From Salinimicrobium sediminis (lineage in GTDB: Bacteria; Bacteroidota; Bacteroidia; Flavobacteriales; Flavobacteriaceae), in contig NZ_OCMF01000001.1 in the NCBI RefSeq assembly GCF_900215295.1, positions 992,001 to 1,056,000 of the forward strand: 64,000 nt of DNA, in the 5' to 3' direction. Below are positions 26,676 through 34,597 of this stretch, piece by piece. Each line of letters starts with the position of its first letter. The stretch's first letter is position 1. The position numbers and the translations under genes are program-made. Under the pieces are notes generated by a model. It did not search any database, had not been told where the DNA came from, and worked only from the letters and a program-made list of their open reading frames with translations.

Positions 26676-28290
26676 AATAGCATTTTTTGCAAGCATTCCG
26701 GTGCTGTTTTTTACCACGGTAAGCTATAAATCAGATTTTTTTGAGATCGCCAAACAACTGGAGATCTTTACTACGCTTTTTAAGGAACTCAACATGAATT
26801 ATGTTGATGAGACCAATCCTGCAGATCTTATGGATACTGCCATTAATGCAATGCTCGAAGATCTGGATCCCTATACTCACTACTGGAATGAACAGGAAGT
26901 ACAGGCGGCAAGGATAGACAATGCCGGGGAATATACCGGGATTGGGGCTACAGTGGGCATAAAGGCCGATAAAATTGTCATTTTAGAACCTTATAAAGAT
27001 TATCCTGCAGATAAAGCCGGTCTAAAGGCCGGAGACGAGATCATTAAGATTGGGAATATCAATGTAGCCGATTTTAATGAAGATGCGGGAGAGCTGCTAA
27101 AAGGCGCTCCTAACACGAGTATTGATCTCACCTTTAAACGGCGTGGGGAAATTAAAACGACCAGCCTGACCCGTGGTGCTGTAGAAATAAAAGCAGTACC
27201 ATACTATAAGTTGTTGGAAGATAATACTGCATATATCGTGTTATCTCAGTTCAACAGGAATGCTTCTGCGGAAACTATTAAAGCTCTCAAAGAACTTAAA
27301 GATCAGGGTGCAGATAAGGTTATCCTGGATCTCCGCGGAAATCCCGGAGGACTTCTTTCTGAAGCTATTAATGTTGCAAACATTTTTGTGCCTGAAGGAC
27401 AATTGATCACCAGCACAAAATCGGCAGTTGAAAAGTATAACCAAAGCTTTTCAACAACCCGAAAGCCTATAGATACTGAAATTCCCGTAGTAGTGTTAAT
27501 AAATGGAAGAAGTGCATCTGCCAGTGAGATCGTGGCCGGCTCTTTACAGGATCTTGACCGGGCAGTGGTTATTGGTGCCCGCAGCTTTGGAAAGGGGCTC
27601 GTCCAGCGTCCAAAAGAACTTACCTATGGTACACAGCTAAAAGTAACGATTTCCCGGTATTACACCCCAAGTGGTCGTTGTATACAGGCGCTGGATTATA
27701 CCAGAAGAGATACTGAAGGAAATGCAGTGAGGCTTACGTCTAAAGATTACAACGAGTTCAAGACCCGAAATGGTCGTAAAGTCTATGACGGTGGAGGTAT
27801 TGCACCTGATATTAAACTGGAAACTTCAGAATTTAGCGACATCACTAATGCGATCCTTCAGGAAAATGCCATTTTTGACTATGCTACCAACTACTATTAT
27901 CAACATGAGTTGAAAACTCCTGAAGCCTTTGAATTCACCGATAAAGATTACAGCGATTTCCTGAAATACCTTGAAACCACCGACTTTAATTTCACTACAG
28001 CTACAGAAAAGGAATTAGAAGAGGTGATGGCTGCTGCCGAAAAAGAAGGTTATCAACAGGAAATTTCTGCAGATATTAAGGAGATCCTCGGCAGTATTTC
28101 TTCTTCAAAAGAACAGGCACTTACTTCTAAAAAAGCTGAGATAAAAAGCCTGCTGTCTGAAGAGATCATCAAAAGATATTTTTATAAGGAAGGATTATAT
28201 GATTATTACGTTAAGGAAAATCCAGAGATCCTTAAGGCTAAGGAAGTTCTAAAAGACCAGGCCCAATATAAAAACATCCTTAAGGGCTAA
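26656..28290 (+). CDS. S41 family C-terminal processing peptidase
   Basis: The preferred start is the ATG at 26656, which gives 544 residues and a signal-like N-terminus (MKKTFSKIAFFASIPVLFFTTVS); an in-frame start at 26629 would bury it. A helical segment leads to a PDZ domain (residues ~95-170, DYPADKAGLKAGDEIIKIG), then the S41 protease core with LRGNPGGLLSEAINVANIF, the nucleophile Ser in NGRSASASEIVAGSL and the general-base Lys in SFGKGLVQ. The C-terminal ~150 residues are helical and charged. Such proteases cut periplasmic proteins from the C-terminus and act in envelope quality control. The gene begins inside rnpA and ends 4 bp into the convergent acetyltransferase gene. Confidence 0.95.
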   Translation: MKKTFSKIAFFASIPVLFFTTVSYKSDFFEIAKQLEIFTTLFKELNMNYVDETNPADLMDTAINAMLEDLDPYTHYWNEQEVQAARIDNAGEYTGIGATVGIKADKIVILEPYKDYPADKAGLKAGDEIIKIGNINVADFNEDAGELLKGAPNTSIDLTFKRRGEIKTTSLTRGAVEIKAVPYYKLLEDNTAYIVLSQFNRNASAETIKALKELKDQGADKVILDLRGNPGGLLSEAINVANIFVPEGQLITSTKSAVEKYNQSFSTTRKPIDTEIPVVVLINGRSASASEIVAGSLQDLDRAVVIGARSFGKGLVQRPKELTYGTQLKVTISRYYTPSGRCIQALDYTRRDTEGNAVRLTSKDYNEFKTRNGRKVYDGGGIAPDIKLETSEFSDITNAILQENAIFDYATNYYYQHELKTPEAFEFTDKDYSDFLKYLETTDFNFTTATEKELEEVMAAAEKEGYQQEISADIKEILGSISSSKEQALTSKKAEIKSLLSEEIIKRYFYKEGLYDYYVKENPEILKAKEVLKDQAQYKNILKG

Positions 28291-28727
28291 GCTTTTATCA
28301 TGGCTATGTGGGGAATACCATCCTCAAGATAACCTTCACCAATTTGTTGAAAACCATGGTTTTCATAGAAGCTGGTAAGATAAGTTTGTGCAGATAATTT
28401 GATCCTGCCGGTGTGAAATCTTTCTTCAATAGCTTTAACTGAAGCCTTTAAGATTTCATGCCCATAGCTGTTTTTCCTGTATTTTTCCTTAACCACAACC
28501 CTTCCTATGGCTGCTTCTTCAAAATAAAATCCGGGTGGAAAAATTCTGGTGTAAGCAACCAGCTCATCTTTTTCTAATCCCAGAACATGTAAGGCTTTTT
28601 GATCCTTCCCGTCAATATCCTGGTAAACACAGTCCTGTTCTACTACAAATACTTCAGCTCGAAGCTGAAGGAGGTTATAAAGCTCCTGAAGGCTTAGCTC
28701 TTCAAATGTTACAATTTTGATCTGCAT
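28287..28727 (-). CDS. GNAT acetyltransferase, ElaA-like
   Basis: The 146-residue protein is a single GNAT domain. ElaA hallmarks are the N-terminal LYNLLQLRAEVFVVEQDCVYQDIDGKD and the acetyl-CoA motif A region IGRVVVKEKYRKNSYGHEIL, followed by LSAQTYLTSFYENHGF. Members acetylate a small-molecule or protein amine in the cytosol; no substrate is established for ElaA. It starts 1 bp after rpiB on the same strand, so the two are co-transcribed, and it converges on the S41 gene with a 4-bp overlap. Confidence 0.92.
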   Translation of the reverse strand: MQIKIVTFEELSLQELYNLLQLRAEVFVVEQDCVYQDIDGKDQKALHVLGLEKDELVAYTRIFPPGFYFEEAAIGRVVVKEKYRKNSYGHEILKASVKAIEERFHTGRIKLSAQTYLTSFYENHGFQQIGEGYLEDGIPHIAMIKA

Positions 28728-28728
28728 T

Positions 28729-29160
28729 TTAGCTACAGGCTATCTTTTCAACACGACGGCTATGGCGGCCCCCGGCAAATTCTGTTTCAAGAAAAACCTT
28801 TACCATTTCTACTGCCTGCTCTTTTGAAGTGTAACGCGCAGGAATGCTTAATACGTTGGCATCATTATGTTCCCTGGCTAAAGCAGCGATTTCTTTGGTC
28901 CAGCATAGCGCAGAACGCACCGCCTGATGTTTATTGGCGGTCATGTTTGCGCCATTTCCGCTACCGCAGATAATGATCCCAAAATCTACTTTTTTATCCT
29001 CCACATCCTGTGCTACAGGGTGAACAAAATCGGGATAATCAACACTTTCTTCAGAATCTGTTCCATGGTTGATTACTTCAATATTTTTAGATTTCAGAAA
29101 TTCAGTAACGGCATTTTTATATCCGGTTCCTGCGTGGTCATTTCCTATGGAAATTTTCAT
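28729..29160 (-). CDS. rpiB: Ribose-5-phosphate isomerase B
   Basis: The 143-residue protein has the RpiB/LacAB fold signatures GNDHAGTGYKNAV at the N-terminus, DYPDFVHPVAQDV and the active-site GIIICGSGNGANMTANK (Cys near residue 67). It interconverts ribose-5-phosphate and ribulose-5-phosphate in the non-oxidative pentose phosphate pathway. It is the first gene of a two-gene unit with the acetyltransferase. A TACCTTTG box 22 bp upstream is a plausible promoter element. Confidence 0.96.
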   Translation of the reverse strand: MKISIGNDHAGTGYKNAVTEFLKSKNIEVINHGTDSEESVDYPDFVHPVAQDVEDKKVDFGIIICGSGNGANMTANKHQAVRSALCWTKEIAALAREHNDANVLSIPARYTSKEQAVEMVKVFLETEFAGGRHSRRVEKIACS

Positions 29161-29681
29161 GATCTTGAGATTTAATGAGGTACAAAGGTAAAACTTTGGC
29201 TTATCAACTTCTATTTTAGCGATTGTTAATTAAATGTTACAATAGCTTTATTTTAAAGCTATTACAAAAGTTGAAAATTTGTTCATAAATGCAAGCTAAA
29301 AAAACAAAATGAAATTTGGATAACTCACGGGAAATAGCAATACCAAAGAATTTGTGAGATAATAAAATTATAAGTCCACATTTTTCGGAGAAGTTTTCAG
29401 CATCAAATTTTGGCTTCTAAACATTAAGAAAGTGTTAAGTTATTAAAATTTGATTTTCACATTTCATTATGAACAGTTGTTAAGAAAATTAAAACTTCTT
29501 TTAGAAATCAGGGCTTTAAAAGATGCTACTGCTGTTCATAACCTGTGGCCGGAATAATAGGTTCTAACTTTCCAAAAAAACTTCGAAAAAGTTATGCTAC
29601 ATATCAACAGACTATAATACATCAACATTTTAATTTTTTTAAAAAGAAAGAAAAAGAAGTATATATAATAACTGTTGACAA
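29161..29681. other. 521-bp AT-rich gene-free gap with repeated TGTTCATAA
   Basis: No credible open reading frame is present. The 9-mer TGTTCATAA occurs three times: 29280-29288 and 29533-29541 on plus, 29467-29475 on minus. A perfect 10-bp inverted repeat (AATAGCTTTA / TAAAGCTATT, loop TTT) lies at 29241-29263. The right end is very rich in A and T runs. TTTGGATAA near 29315 differs by one base from a DnaA box, and an exact TGTGGATAA box lies just outside at 29884-29892. It could be a regulatory region or an origin candidate; neither is shown. Confidence 0.5.
29183..29190 (-). promoter_or_regulatory. Predicted rpiB promoter, -7 box
   Basis: On the minus strand TACCTTTG fits TAnnTTTG exactly, 22 bp before the rpiB ATG. 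A TTG occurs upstream, but the spacing of about 14 bp is short. Confidence 0.5.
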
Positions 29682-29924
29682 CTAAACGATCTTTAAAGGA
29701 GGAAATTCATTTTGAAAATTGTCGAGGATCTCTCTTGCCTTTTCAAAATCCCGATGATGGACCTTTAATCTAATACCGCCAAGGGCATTTGAGTAGAAAG
29801 GGAAAAACCCTACCATAGTTTCATTTTGGAAGAAATGTTGTACCTCTTCCCGATCCAGCAAAAGTTTTAGAACCGAATATTCATGTGGATAAGTGAAAAC
29901 GCAAAGAGTAATATAATCTCTCAT
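29682..29924 (-). CDS. DUF2007 family small protein
   Basis: This 80-residue protein (MRDYITLCVFTYPHEYSVLKLL...) matches the DUF2007 pattern of a short alpha/beta domain: an opening strand, a helix with LKLLLDREEVQHFFQNE, a GGIRLKVHHRDFEKAREIL segment and a short tail. The family is annotated as a putative signal-transducing or PII-like small domain with no proven role. It has no signal peptide. An exact DnaA-type 9-mer TGTGGATAA lies within the coding sequence. A 56-bp interval separates it from the small membrane-protein gene upstream on the same strand. Confidence 0.75.
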   Translation of the reverse strand: MRDYITLCVFTYPHEYSVLKLLLDREEVQHFFQNETMVGFFPFYSNALGGIRLKVHHRDFEKAREILDNFQNEFPPLKIV

Positions 29925-29957
29925 AGCATAAGACTTGCTATTAAAGATAAGGGTTTT

Positions 29958-30101
29958 CTATGAAAGAGGTAAGGTAGATGGACCTGGATAAGGTTGCGAT
30001 ACCGGGGTGTTCAATGTTTGATTAATAGAAGTAACAAAAATTAGAACACCTATTACAAATATCACGACGAAGATAAGTGAGATTTTTGTTGATTTAGTCA
30101 T
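29958..30101 (-). CDS. Small single-pass membrane protein, unknown function
   Basis: The likely start is the ATG at 30101, giving 47 residues beginning MTKSTKISLIFVVIFVIGVL. An upstream in-frame start would add 34 hydrophobic, poorly conserved-looking residues. The product has one transmembrane helix (residues ~7-26) and a Pro/Ser-rich tail (SQPYPGPSTLPLS). I do not recognise a family. Its position before the DUF2007 gene suggests a shared transcript. It is a tentative gene because of its size. Confidence 0.5.
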   Translation of the reverse strand: MTKSTKISLIFVVIFVIGVLIFVTSINQTLNTPVSQPYPGPSTLPLS

Positions 30102-30294
30102 ATTTTTCTTGATGCCTTGAATGGAATTCTTAAACAAATTTAATATAAATTTAAGAATTAATGATTCAAATGTTAAAAATATTATGTTACCATAAGTTTG
30201 CATTTTAGCTAATAAATGGGGAAATAACCGGAATTTGAAGTAAATTCAGGTGCAAGTAAATAATAAGGCTTAATTTTAGGGCTTAATAATACCA

Positions 30295-32496
30295 ATGAGT
30301 AAAAAGAATAGAAAAGGAAGTAAATCGGCCAATCTCGAAAGTATAACCCAGAATATCCTGGGAATAATGCGTAAAGAGTCGGGAAAAGATTTTAATTATA
30401 AGCAGATCGCTGCAAAAATGGGTGTTGACGACCCCACCAACAGGAATAAGATCATTCGTACCCTCTCCCAGCTTGCCGCTAAAAAGAAAATAGAAGAAGT
30501 TGACCGTGGCAGGTATCGCATTAAAGCCGGAGTAGACTATTATCAGGGAATTCTTGACATGACTGCAAAAGGGAGTGGTTATGTAGTGGTTGAAGAACTG
30601 GATGAGGACGTATTCATTCCTTCCGGAAACATCAATAAAGCTTTGGACGGTGACCAAGTGGAGATTTATATCTACAAACGCCGGCGCAATAAAAAATCTG
30701 AAGGGGAGATCACTAAGATCCTTCAGCGTAAAAAGACCCGATTTGTAGGGGTTCTTCAGCTGCAGGAAAATTTTGGTTTTGTAGCCATTCAGGATGGAAA
30801 GATGTACACCGATATTTTTGTTCAGAAGAACAAAATAGGAGAAGCTAAAGATGGAGATAAAGTAGTGGTTGAAATGGAAGAATGGCCGGAAAAAGCTGAT
30901 TCTCCATTTGGACATATTGTACAGGTGCTGGGAAGGCCAGGCGAACATCAAACAGAAATCCATTCCATTTTAGCTCAATATGGACTTCCACACGAATTTC
31001 CGGAAGAAGTTGAAGCCTTTGCACAGAAGCTGGACACCAGTATTCAGGAAGAGGAAATTAAAAACCGCAGAGATATGCGGGAGGTGCTAACTTTCACCAT
31101 TGACCCTAAAGATGCAAAGGATTTCGATGATGCCTTAAGTTTTAGAGAACTTGAAAACGGAAACTTTGAAATTGGAATTCATATTGCCGATGTTTCTCAC
31201 TATGTGAAGCCGGGAACCATTTTGGATGAAGAAGCCTTTAACAGGGCAACTTCAGTTTATCTGGTTGACAGGGTGGTGCCAATGTTACCGGAAGTCTTAT
31301 CTAACAATGCCTGTTCATTAAGGCCTAATGAGGAAAAATATACTTTTTCTGCAGTTTTTGAAATGACCTCAAAAGGGGAAGTGAAAGAGCAATGGTTTGG
31401 AAGAACCGTCACCTATTCCGATGCCCGTTTTGCATATGAAGAAGCCCAATACATCATAGAAACCACGGGAGGAGATATTCCGGAAGATCTTTCTTTAACC
31501 GGAAAAGCTTACAGGGTAGAGGATCCTATTGTCACTGCAGTTCTAAAAATGAACCAGATCGCCGAAGTGATGCGGAAAAAGAGAATGGGTGAGGGAGCAA
31601 TTTCTTTTGACAAAGTTGAAGTAAAATTTGAACTTGATGAGAAGAATGAACCGGTTGGAGTGTTCTTTAAAACTTCAAAAGAAGCAAATAAACTTATCGA
31701 GGAATTTATGCTACTGGCCAACAAAAAAGTGGCTGAGTTTATAGGAAAACAAAAACCTAAGAAAACCTTCGTTTACAGGTGCCATGATGAACCCGATGAT
31801 GATAAGCTATTTGCTTTAAAATCTCTGGTGAGCAAATTCGGGCATAAACTTGACCTTCGGGATCAAAAACAAATTAGTAAATCTCTGAACAGCCTCCTGG
31901 AAAATGTACAGGGGAAGAAAGAGCAAAATCTTATCGATACCCTTGCTATCAGGACCATGAGCAAGGCCTATTACAGCACAGAAAACATAGGGCATTACGG
32001 TCTTGCCTTTAGTTATTATTCACATTTTACCTCCCCTATTCGAAGATATCCCGATGTAATGGCCCACCGCCTTTTGCAGCATTACCTCGATAATGGAAAA
32101 TCTGCTGCCGAAGAGGAGTATGAAGCTAAATGTCAGCACAGCAGTAACATGGAAAGTCTGGCCACAAGTGCCGAAAGGGATTCTATAAAGTTCATGCAAA
32201 TTAAATTTATGCAGGACCACAATGATGAGGAGTTTCTTGGCGTTATTTCCGGGGTGACTGAGTGGGGTATTTATGTCGAGATCATCGCCAACAAATGTGA
32301 GGGCATGGTAAGACTTAGGGATATTCGGGAAGATCATTTCGATTTTGATCCCGAACAATATGCCATCATCGGCAGAAAGACCGGTAAGGTCTATCAGCTT
32401 GGAGATGAAGTATATGTATCAGTAAAAAATGCCGATCTCGTAAAAAGGCACCTGGACTTTAATTTAATTGGATCTAAAGATGAAGTTGAAAATTGA
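30295..32496 (+). CDS. rnr: Ribonuclease R
   Basis: The 733-residue protein contains in order a basic N-terminus with a winged-helix domain (to residue ~80), cold-shock domains (GSGYVVVEELDEDVFIP; FVGVLQLQENFGFVAIQD), the RNB catalytic domain with DPKDAKDFDDALSF and IGIHIADVSHYVKPGT carrying the metal-binding Asp cluster, SHFTSPIRRYPDVMAHRLL, and an S1 domain (EEFLGVISGVTEWGIYVEI). It degrades structured RNA 3' to 5' and takes part in mRNA and rRNA turnover. The following gene starts inside its last codons. A 226-residue antisense reading frame over its 5' end looks like a shadow. Confidence 0.98.
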   Translation: MSKKNRKGSKSANLESITQNILGIMRKESGKDFNYKQIAAKMGVDDPTNRNKIIRTLSQLAAKKKIEEVDRGRYRIKAGVDYYQGILDMTAKGSGYVVVEELDEDVFIPSGNINKALDGDQVEIYIYKRRRNKKSEGEITKILQRKKTRFVGVLQLQENFGFVAIQDGKMYTDIFVQKNKIGEAKDGDKVVVEMEEWPEKADSPFGHIVQVLGRPGEHQTEIHSILAQYGLPHEFPEEVEAFAQKLDTSIQEEEIKNRRDMREVLTFTIDPKDAKDFDDALSFRELENGNFEIGIHIADVSHYVKPGTILDEEAFNRATSVYLVDRVVPMLPEVLSNNACSLRPNEEKYTFSAVFEMTSKGEVKEQWFGRTVTYSDARFAYEEAQYIIETTGGDIPEDLSLTGKAYRVEDPIVTAVLKMNQIAEVMRKKRMGEGAISFDKVEVKFELDEKNEPVGVFFKTSKEANKLIEEFMLLANKKVAEFIGKQKPKKTFVYRCHDEPDDDKLFALKSLVSKFGHKLDLRDQKQISKSLNSLLENVQGKKEQNLIDTLAIRTMSKAYYSTENIGHYGLAFSYYSHFTSPIRRYPDVMAHRLLQHYLDNGKSAAEEEYEAKCQHSSNMESLATSAERDSIKFMQIKFMQDHNDEEFLGVISGVTEWGIYVEIIANKCEGMVRLRDIREDHFDFDPEQYAIIGRKTGKVYQLGDEVYVSVKNADLVKRHLDFNLIGSKDEVEN

Positions 32497-33169
32497 TCTT
32501 AAGTTTTTAGGAGTAGTAGCTGTATTTCTGTTTTACGGCCTTACTTCCATAGCTCAACACAGGGATGTAAGTGAAAGCTTAAAGGATTTTAAAGAATTAA
32601 AAACCTTCAATGGGATAGAGGTGCAGGTGATTCCTTCTAAAGAAAACCGTATTGAAATTACCGGGCATAGTAAACATGAAGTAAAATTTGAGGTTGTTGA
32701 AAATCGGCTGGAGGTAAAATTGTCTCTTAATAATCTTTGGTCAAAAGATGACACCCGAATCAAAGTTTATGGGAAGAGTGTTGAGATCATAGATGCCAAT
32801 CAAGGTTCTTTAGTGGAGGTTTCAGGGCAATTAAAAGGCGAGGAACTAACTTTTAGAGCACAGGAAGGTGCGAATATAAGAGCCGAGGTAAACGCATCTA
32901 AGATCGTTTCTAAAGCCGTTACTGGTGGAAAGATTTACCTGGAAGGAAAAGCTGAGTCCCAGCAAGTGGATCTAAACACCGGCGGCTATTACTACGGAAA
33001 AGATCTTCGCACTAAAGAAACCATTGCAAAAGCAGGTACTGCTGCAAAAGGAGAGATCTATGCGACGCAATATGTGAGAGCTACCGCCACTCTTGGTGGA
33101 ACCATTGAGATCTTTGGAAGACCTGAAGAAGTAGAGCAAAAGACAAGCCTGGGAGGAAGAATTTTATAA
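32480..33169 (+). CDS. Secreted DUF2807 (head GIN domain) protein
   Basis: The ATG at 32480 gives 229 residues with a Sec signal (MKLKIDLKFLGVVAVFLFYGLTSIAQ); a TTG start 12 bp upstream is less likely. The mature part matches DUF2807/GIN: LKTFNGIEVQVIPSKENRIEITG, then a repetitive beta-helix-like stretch (VSGQLKGEELTFRAQEGANIRAEVNASKIVSKAVTGG) ending TLGGTIEIFGRPEEV. Such proteins sit in the periplasm or on the surface and have no assigned enzymatic role. The gene overlaps rnr by 17 bp, so its translation is probably coupled to rnr. Confidence 0.88.
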   Translation: MKLKIDLKFLGVVAVFLFYGLTSIAQHRDVSESLKDFKELKTFNGIEVQVIPSKENRIEITGHSKHEVKFEVVENRLEVKLSLNNLWSKDDTRIKVYGKSVEIIDANQGSLVEVSGQLKGEELTFRAQEGANIRAEVNASKIVSKAVTGGKIYLEGKAESQQVDLNTGGYYYGKDLRTKETIAKAGTAAKGEIYATQYVRATATLGGTIEIFGRPEEVEQKTSLGGRIL

Positions 33170-33183
33170 TTTAAGTAAAATTC

Positions 33184-33191
33184 TATATTTG
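33184..33191 (+). promoter_or_regulatory. Predicted promoter of the LysE-type gene, -7 box
   Basis: TATATTTG matches TAnnTTTG exactly, 18 bp before the ATG at 33210. No clear TTG lies at the right distance upstream. Confidence 0.45.
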
Positions 33192-33209
33192 TGAATCTAA
33201 AAAAACCGG

Positions 33210-33917
33210 ATGTTTCAGGATATACTGGCTGCCATACCTTTAGGATTTTTTCTTGCTTTTCTGTTGGGGCCCGTATTCTTTGTACTTCTTGAAACCGCCG
33301 CTATAAAAGGGTTTAGGGCTGCTATTTCCTTTGACATTGGAGTACTTTTTGCCGATATCATCTTTCTGCTAATCGCCTATTTAAGTACCACAAAATTACT
33401 GAACCGGATCAAGGACGATCCGGCTCTTTTTATTTTTGGAGGAGGTATCCTGGTGACCTACGGGATCATTCAGTTCATCCAGAACAAGCGGGTTTTGCAG
33501 CACGAGGAAGTACCCGAGATTCAAAAACTAAACAAAAGAGATTATCTTGGTCTTGCTGCCAAAGGTTTCCTTCTGAATTTTATCAATATTGGCGTGCTGG
33601 GTTTCTGGCTGGGACTTATTATTGTTTTTGGGCCCCAAATGGAAATGGAAACCTCCCGCATGAGCCTTTTCTTCGGAACTGTTTTAGGAACTTATTTTGT
33701 AATTGACATTTTTAAGATCCTTGCAGCCAAAAAACTGAACCGGAAGCTTACTCCAAACCGAATCTACAACGTAAAGAAAGTAATAAGCGTAATTCTGGTG
33801 ATCTTCGGACTCTTTTTGATTGGGCAGGGCCTTGTTCCTCAGGAAATGAATCAGATCCAGGACCAGATCGACAACATTACCCCCGAATCTGGAGCTTATA
33901 TTCAGTACTTTGAATAG
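33210..33917 (+). CDS. LysE family amino-acid exporter-like membrane protein
   Basis: The 235-residue protein has about six hydrophobic segments. It opens with MFQDILAAIPLGFFLAFLLGPVFFVLLETAAIKGFRAAISFDIGV, the typical LysE/RhtB start with a Gly-Pro in helix 1. A cytosolic basic loop with NKRVLQHEEVPEIQKLNKRDY follows helix 3, and NFINIGVLGFWLG matches the second repeat. Relatives export lysine, threonine or other amino acids. The last ~20 residues are polar. It has a promoter box in the short gap after the DUF2807 gene and is followed by the tRNA-derived repeat region. Confidence 0.88.
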   Translation: MFQDILAAIPLGFFLAFLLGPVFFVLLETAAIKGFRAAISFDIGVLFADIIFLLIAYLSTTKLLNRIKDDPALFIFGGGILVTYGIIQFIQNKRVLQHEEVPEIQKLNKRDYLGLAAKGFLLNFINIGVLGFWLGLIIVFGPQMEMETSRMSLFFGTVLGTYFVIDIFKILAAKKLNRKLTPNRIYNVKKVISVILVIFGLFLIGQGLVPQEMNQIQDQIDNITPESGAYIQYFE

Positions 33918-34079
33918 GGATAATAATTTCAAAATTTCAAGCACCAAATTCCAATTTGTAACCAAATTAAGGCTACATAAAAATGTATTTGTTGAGAAGG
34001 GATACTCTACAGCCTATAAACTTCTGTCTACCCTCCGGATGTTTTGAAGTATCACTATACCAATTTAATTACCTTTTTA

Positions 34080-34131
34080 CCCCTTTTGGAATTTGGAATT
34101 TGAATAATTGGAAATTAAAAAAGCTCCTTGA
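34080..34131 (+). repeat. 52-bp direct repeat, copy 1
   Basis: The stretch starting CCCCTTTTGGAATTTGG and ending CTCCTTGA is identical to 34377-34428. It covers an AT-rich lead-in and the first arm of a terminator hairpin. A similar GGAATTTGG motif in inverse orientation lies at 33944-33958. Confidence 0.9.
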
Positions 34132-34188
34132 AAAGGGAGCTTTTTTAGAGGCATCGAGCGTCCCGATGCATCGGGAGAACCGCTGTAC
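34114..34188 (-). repeat. Unit A: terminator plus tRNA-Cys 3'-end remnant with palindrome
   Basis: A hairpin (AAAAAAGCTCC ... GGAGCTTTTTT, ~34116-34146) is followed by GAGGCATCGAGCG (34148-34160), which is identical to the 3' end of the tRNA-Cys gene. The palindrome TCCCGATGCATCGGGA (34161-34176) comes next, then GAACCGCTGTAC (34177-34188), again identical to the tRNA. The palindrome replaces the 5 bp GATTC of the T-arm. Read in tRNA direction the unit is a T-arm/acceptor fragment plus terminator. It has no D-arm or anticodon arm and is not a functional tRNA. Confidence 0.85.
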
Positions 34189-34260
34189 CAGGTTTTTTTC
34201 GGTTATGAATAATTACCTAAAAATTCTTTTTAATACCTCAGAATATTTAAAATCCTGAAT

Positions 34261-34332
34261 AAAAAAAGCTCCTTGAGAAGGAGCTTTTTTGGAGGCATCG
34301 AGCGTCCCGACGCATCGGGAGAACCGCTGTAC
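34261..34332 (-). repeat. Unit B: second terminator plus tRNA-Cys 3'-end remnant
   Basis: The hairpin AAAAAAGCTCCTT/AAGGAGCTTTTTT (34262-34290), GAGGCATCGAGCG (34292-34304), the near-palindrome TCCCGACGCATCGGGA (34305-34320, one base different from unit A) and GAACCGCTGTAC (34321-34332). The pitch from unit A is 144 bp, and to the real tRNA 152 bp. It lacks the 52-bp lead-in present in front of unit A and the tRNA. Confidence 0.85.
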
Positions 34333-34376
34333 AATTTATTCAAAACGACAAGATGTAGTTTGAACTTCCTTTATTT

Positions 34377-34428
34377 CCCCTTTTGGAATTTGGAATTTGA
34401 ATAATTGGAAATTAAAAAAGCTCCTTGA
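34377..34428 (+). repeat. 52-bp direct repeat, copy 2
   Basis: Identical to 34080-34131. It runs into the terminator hairpin of the intact tRNA-Cys gene. Confidence 0.9.
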
Positions 34429-34442
34429 GAAGGAGCTTTTTT
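34414..34442 (-). terminator. Terminator of tRNA-Cys
   Basis: A 13-bp stem AAAAAAGCTCCTT/AAGGAGCTTTTTT with loop GAG begins at the last base of the encoded CCA end (34442), so the tRNA transcript ends at once after its 3' end. Confidence 0.88.
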
Positions 34443-34515
34443 GGAGGCATCGAGCGGATTCGAACCGCTGTACAAGGTTTTGCAGACCTCTGCCTAGCCA
34501 CTCGGCCACGATGCC
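34442..34515 (-). tRNA. tRNA-Cys (anticodon GCA)
   Basis: Read on the minus strand from 34515 the cloverleaf is complete. The acceptor GGCATCG pairs with CGATGCC; the D-arm is GCCGAGTGGCTAGGC; the anticodon stem GAGGT/ACCTT (one G-U pair) holds loop CTGCAAA with anticodon GCA; the T-arm AGCGG-TTCGAAT-CCGCT is normal; the discriminator is U as expected for tRNA-Cys. CCA is encoded (34444-34442). The length is 71 nt plus CCA. It carries Cys to UGC/UGU codons. Two fragments of its 3' end lie downstream (units B and A). Confidence 0.97.
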
Positions 34516-34597
34516 ATTCTTATAATGGAAGGCAAATGTAATAAATTTTCTCTTTTTGAGACCAGTCTTTTGGCCGGGCTGTAGAATTAACAAAAAT

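Noticed and set aside
29161-29681. Calling this gap oriC outright
   Set aside because: No cluster of exact DnaA boxes and no skew calculation is available, so it is reported only as a candidate.
30283-30963. Antisense frame of 226 codons over the 5' end of rnr
   Set aside because: It lies entirely opposite a well-supported gene, its product is Phe/Ser/Ile-rich without a recognisable domain, and it has no ribosome-binding site or promoter of its own.
34114-34332. Two additional tRNA genes
   Set aside because: Units A and B match only the 3' part of tRNA-Cys, have a palindrome in the T-arm and lack anticodon and D arms.
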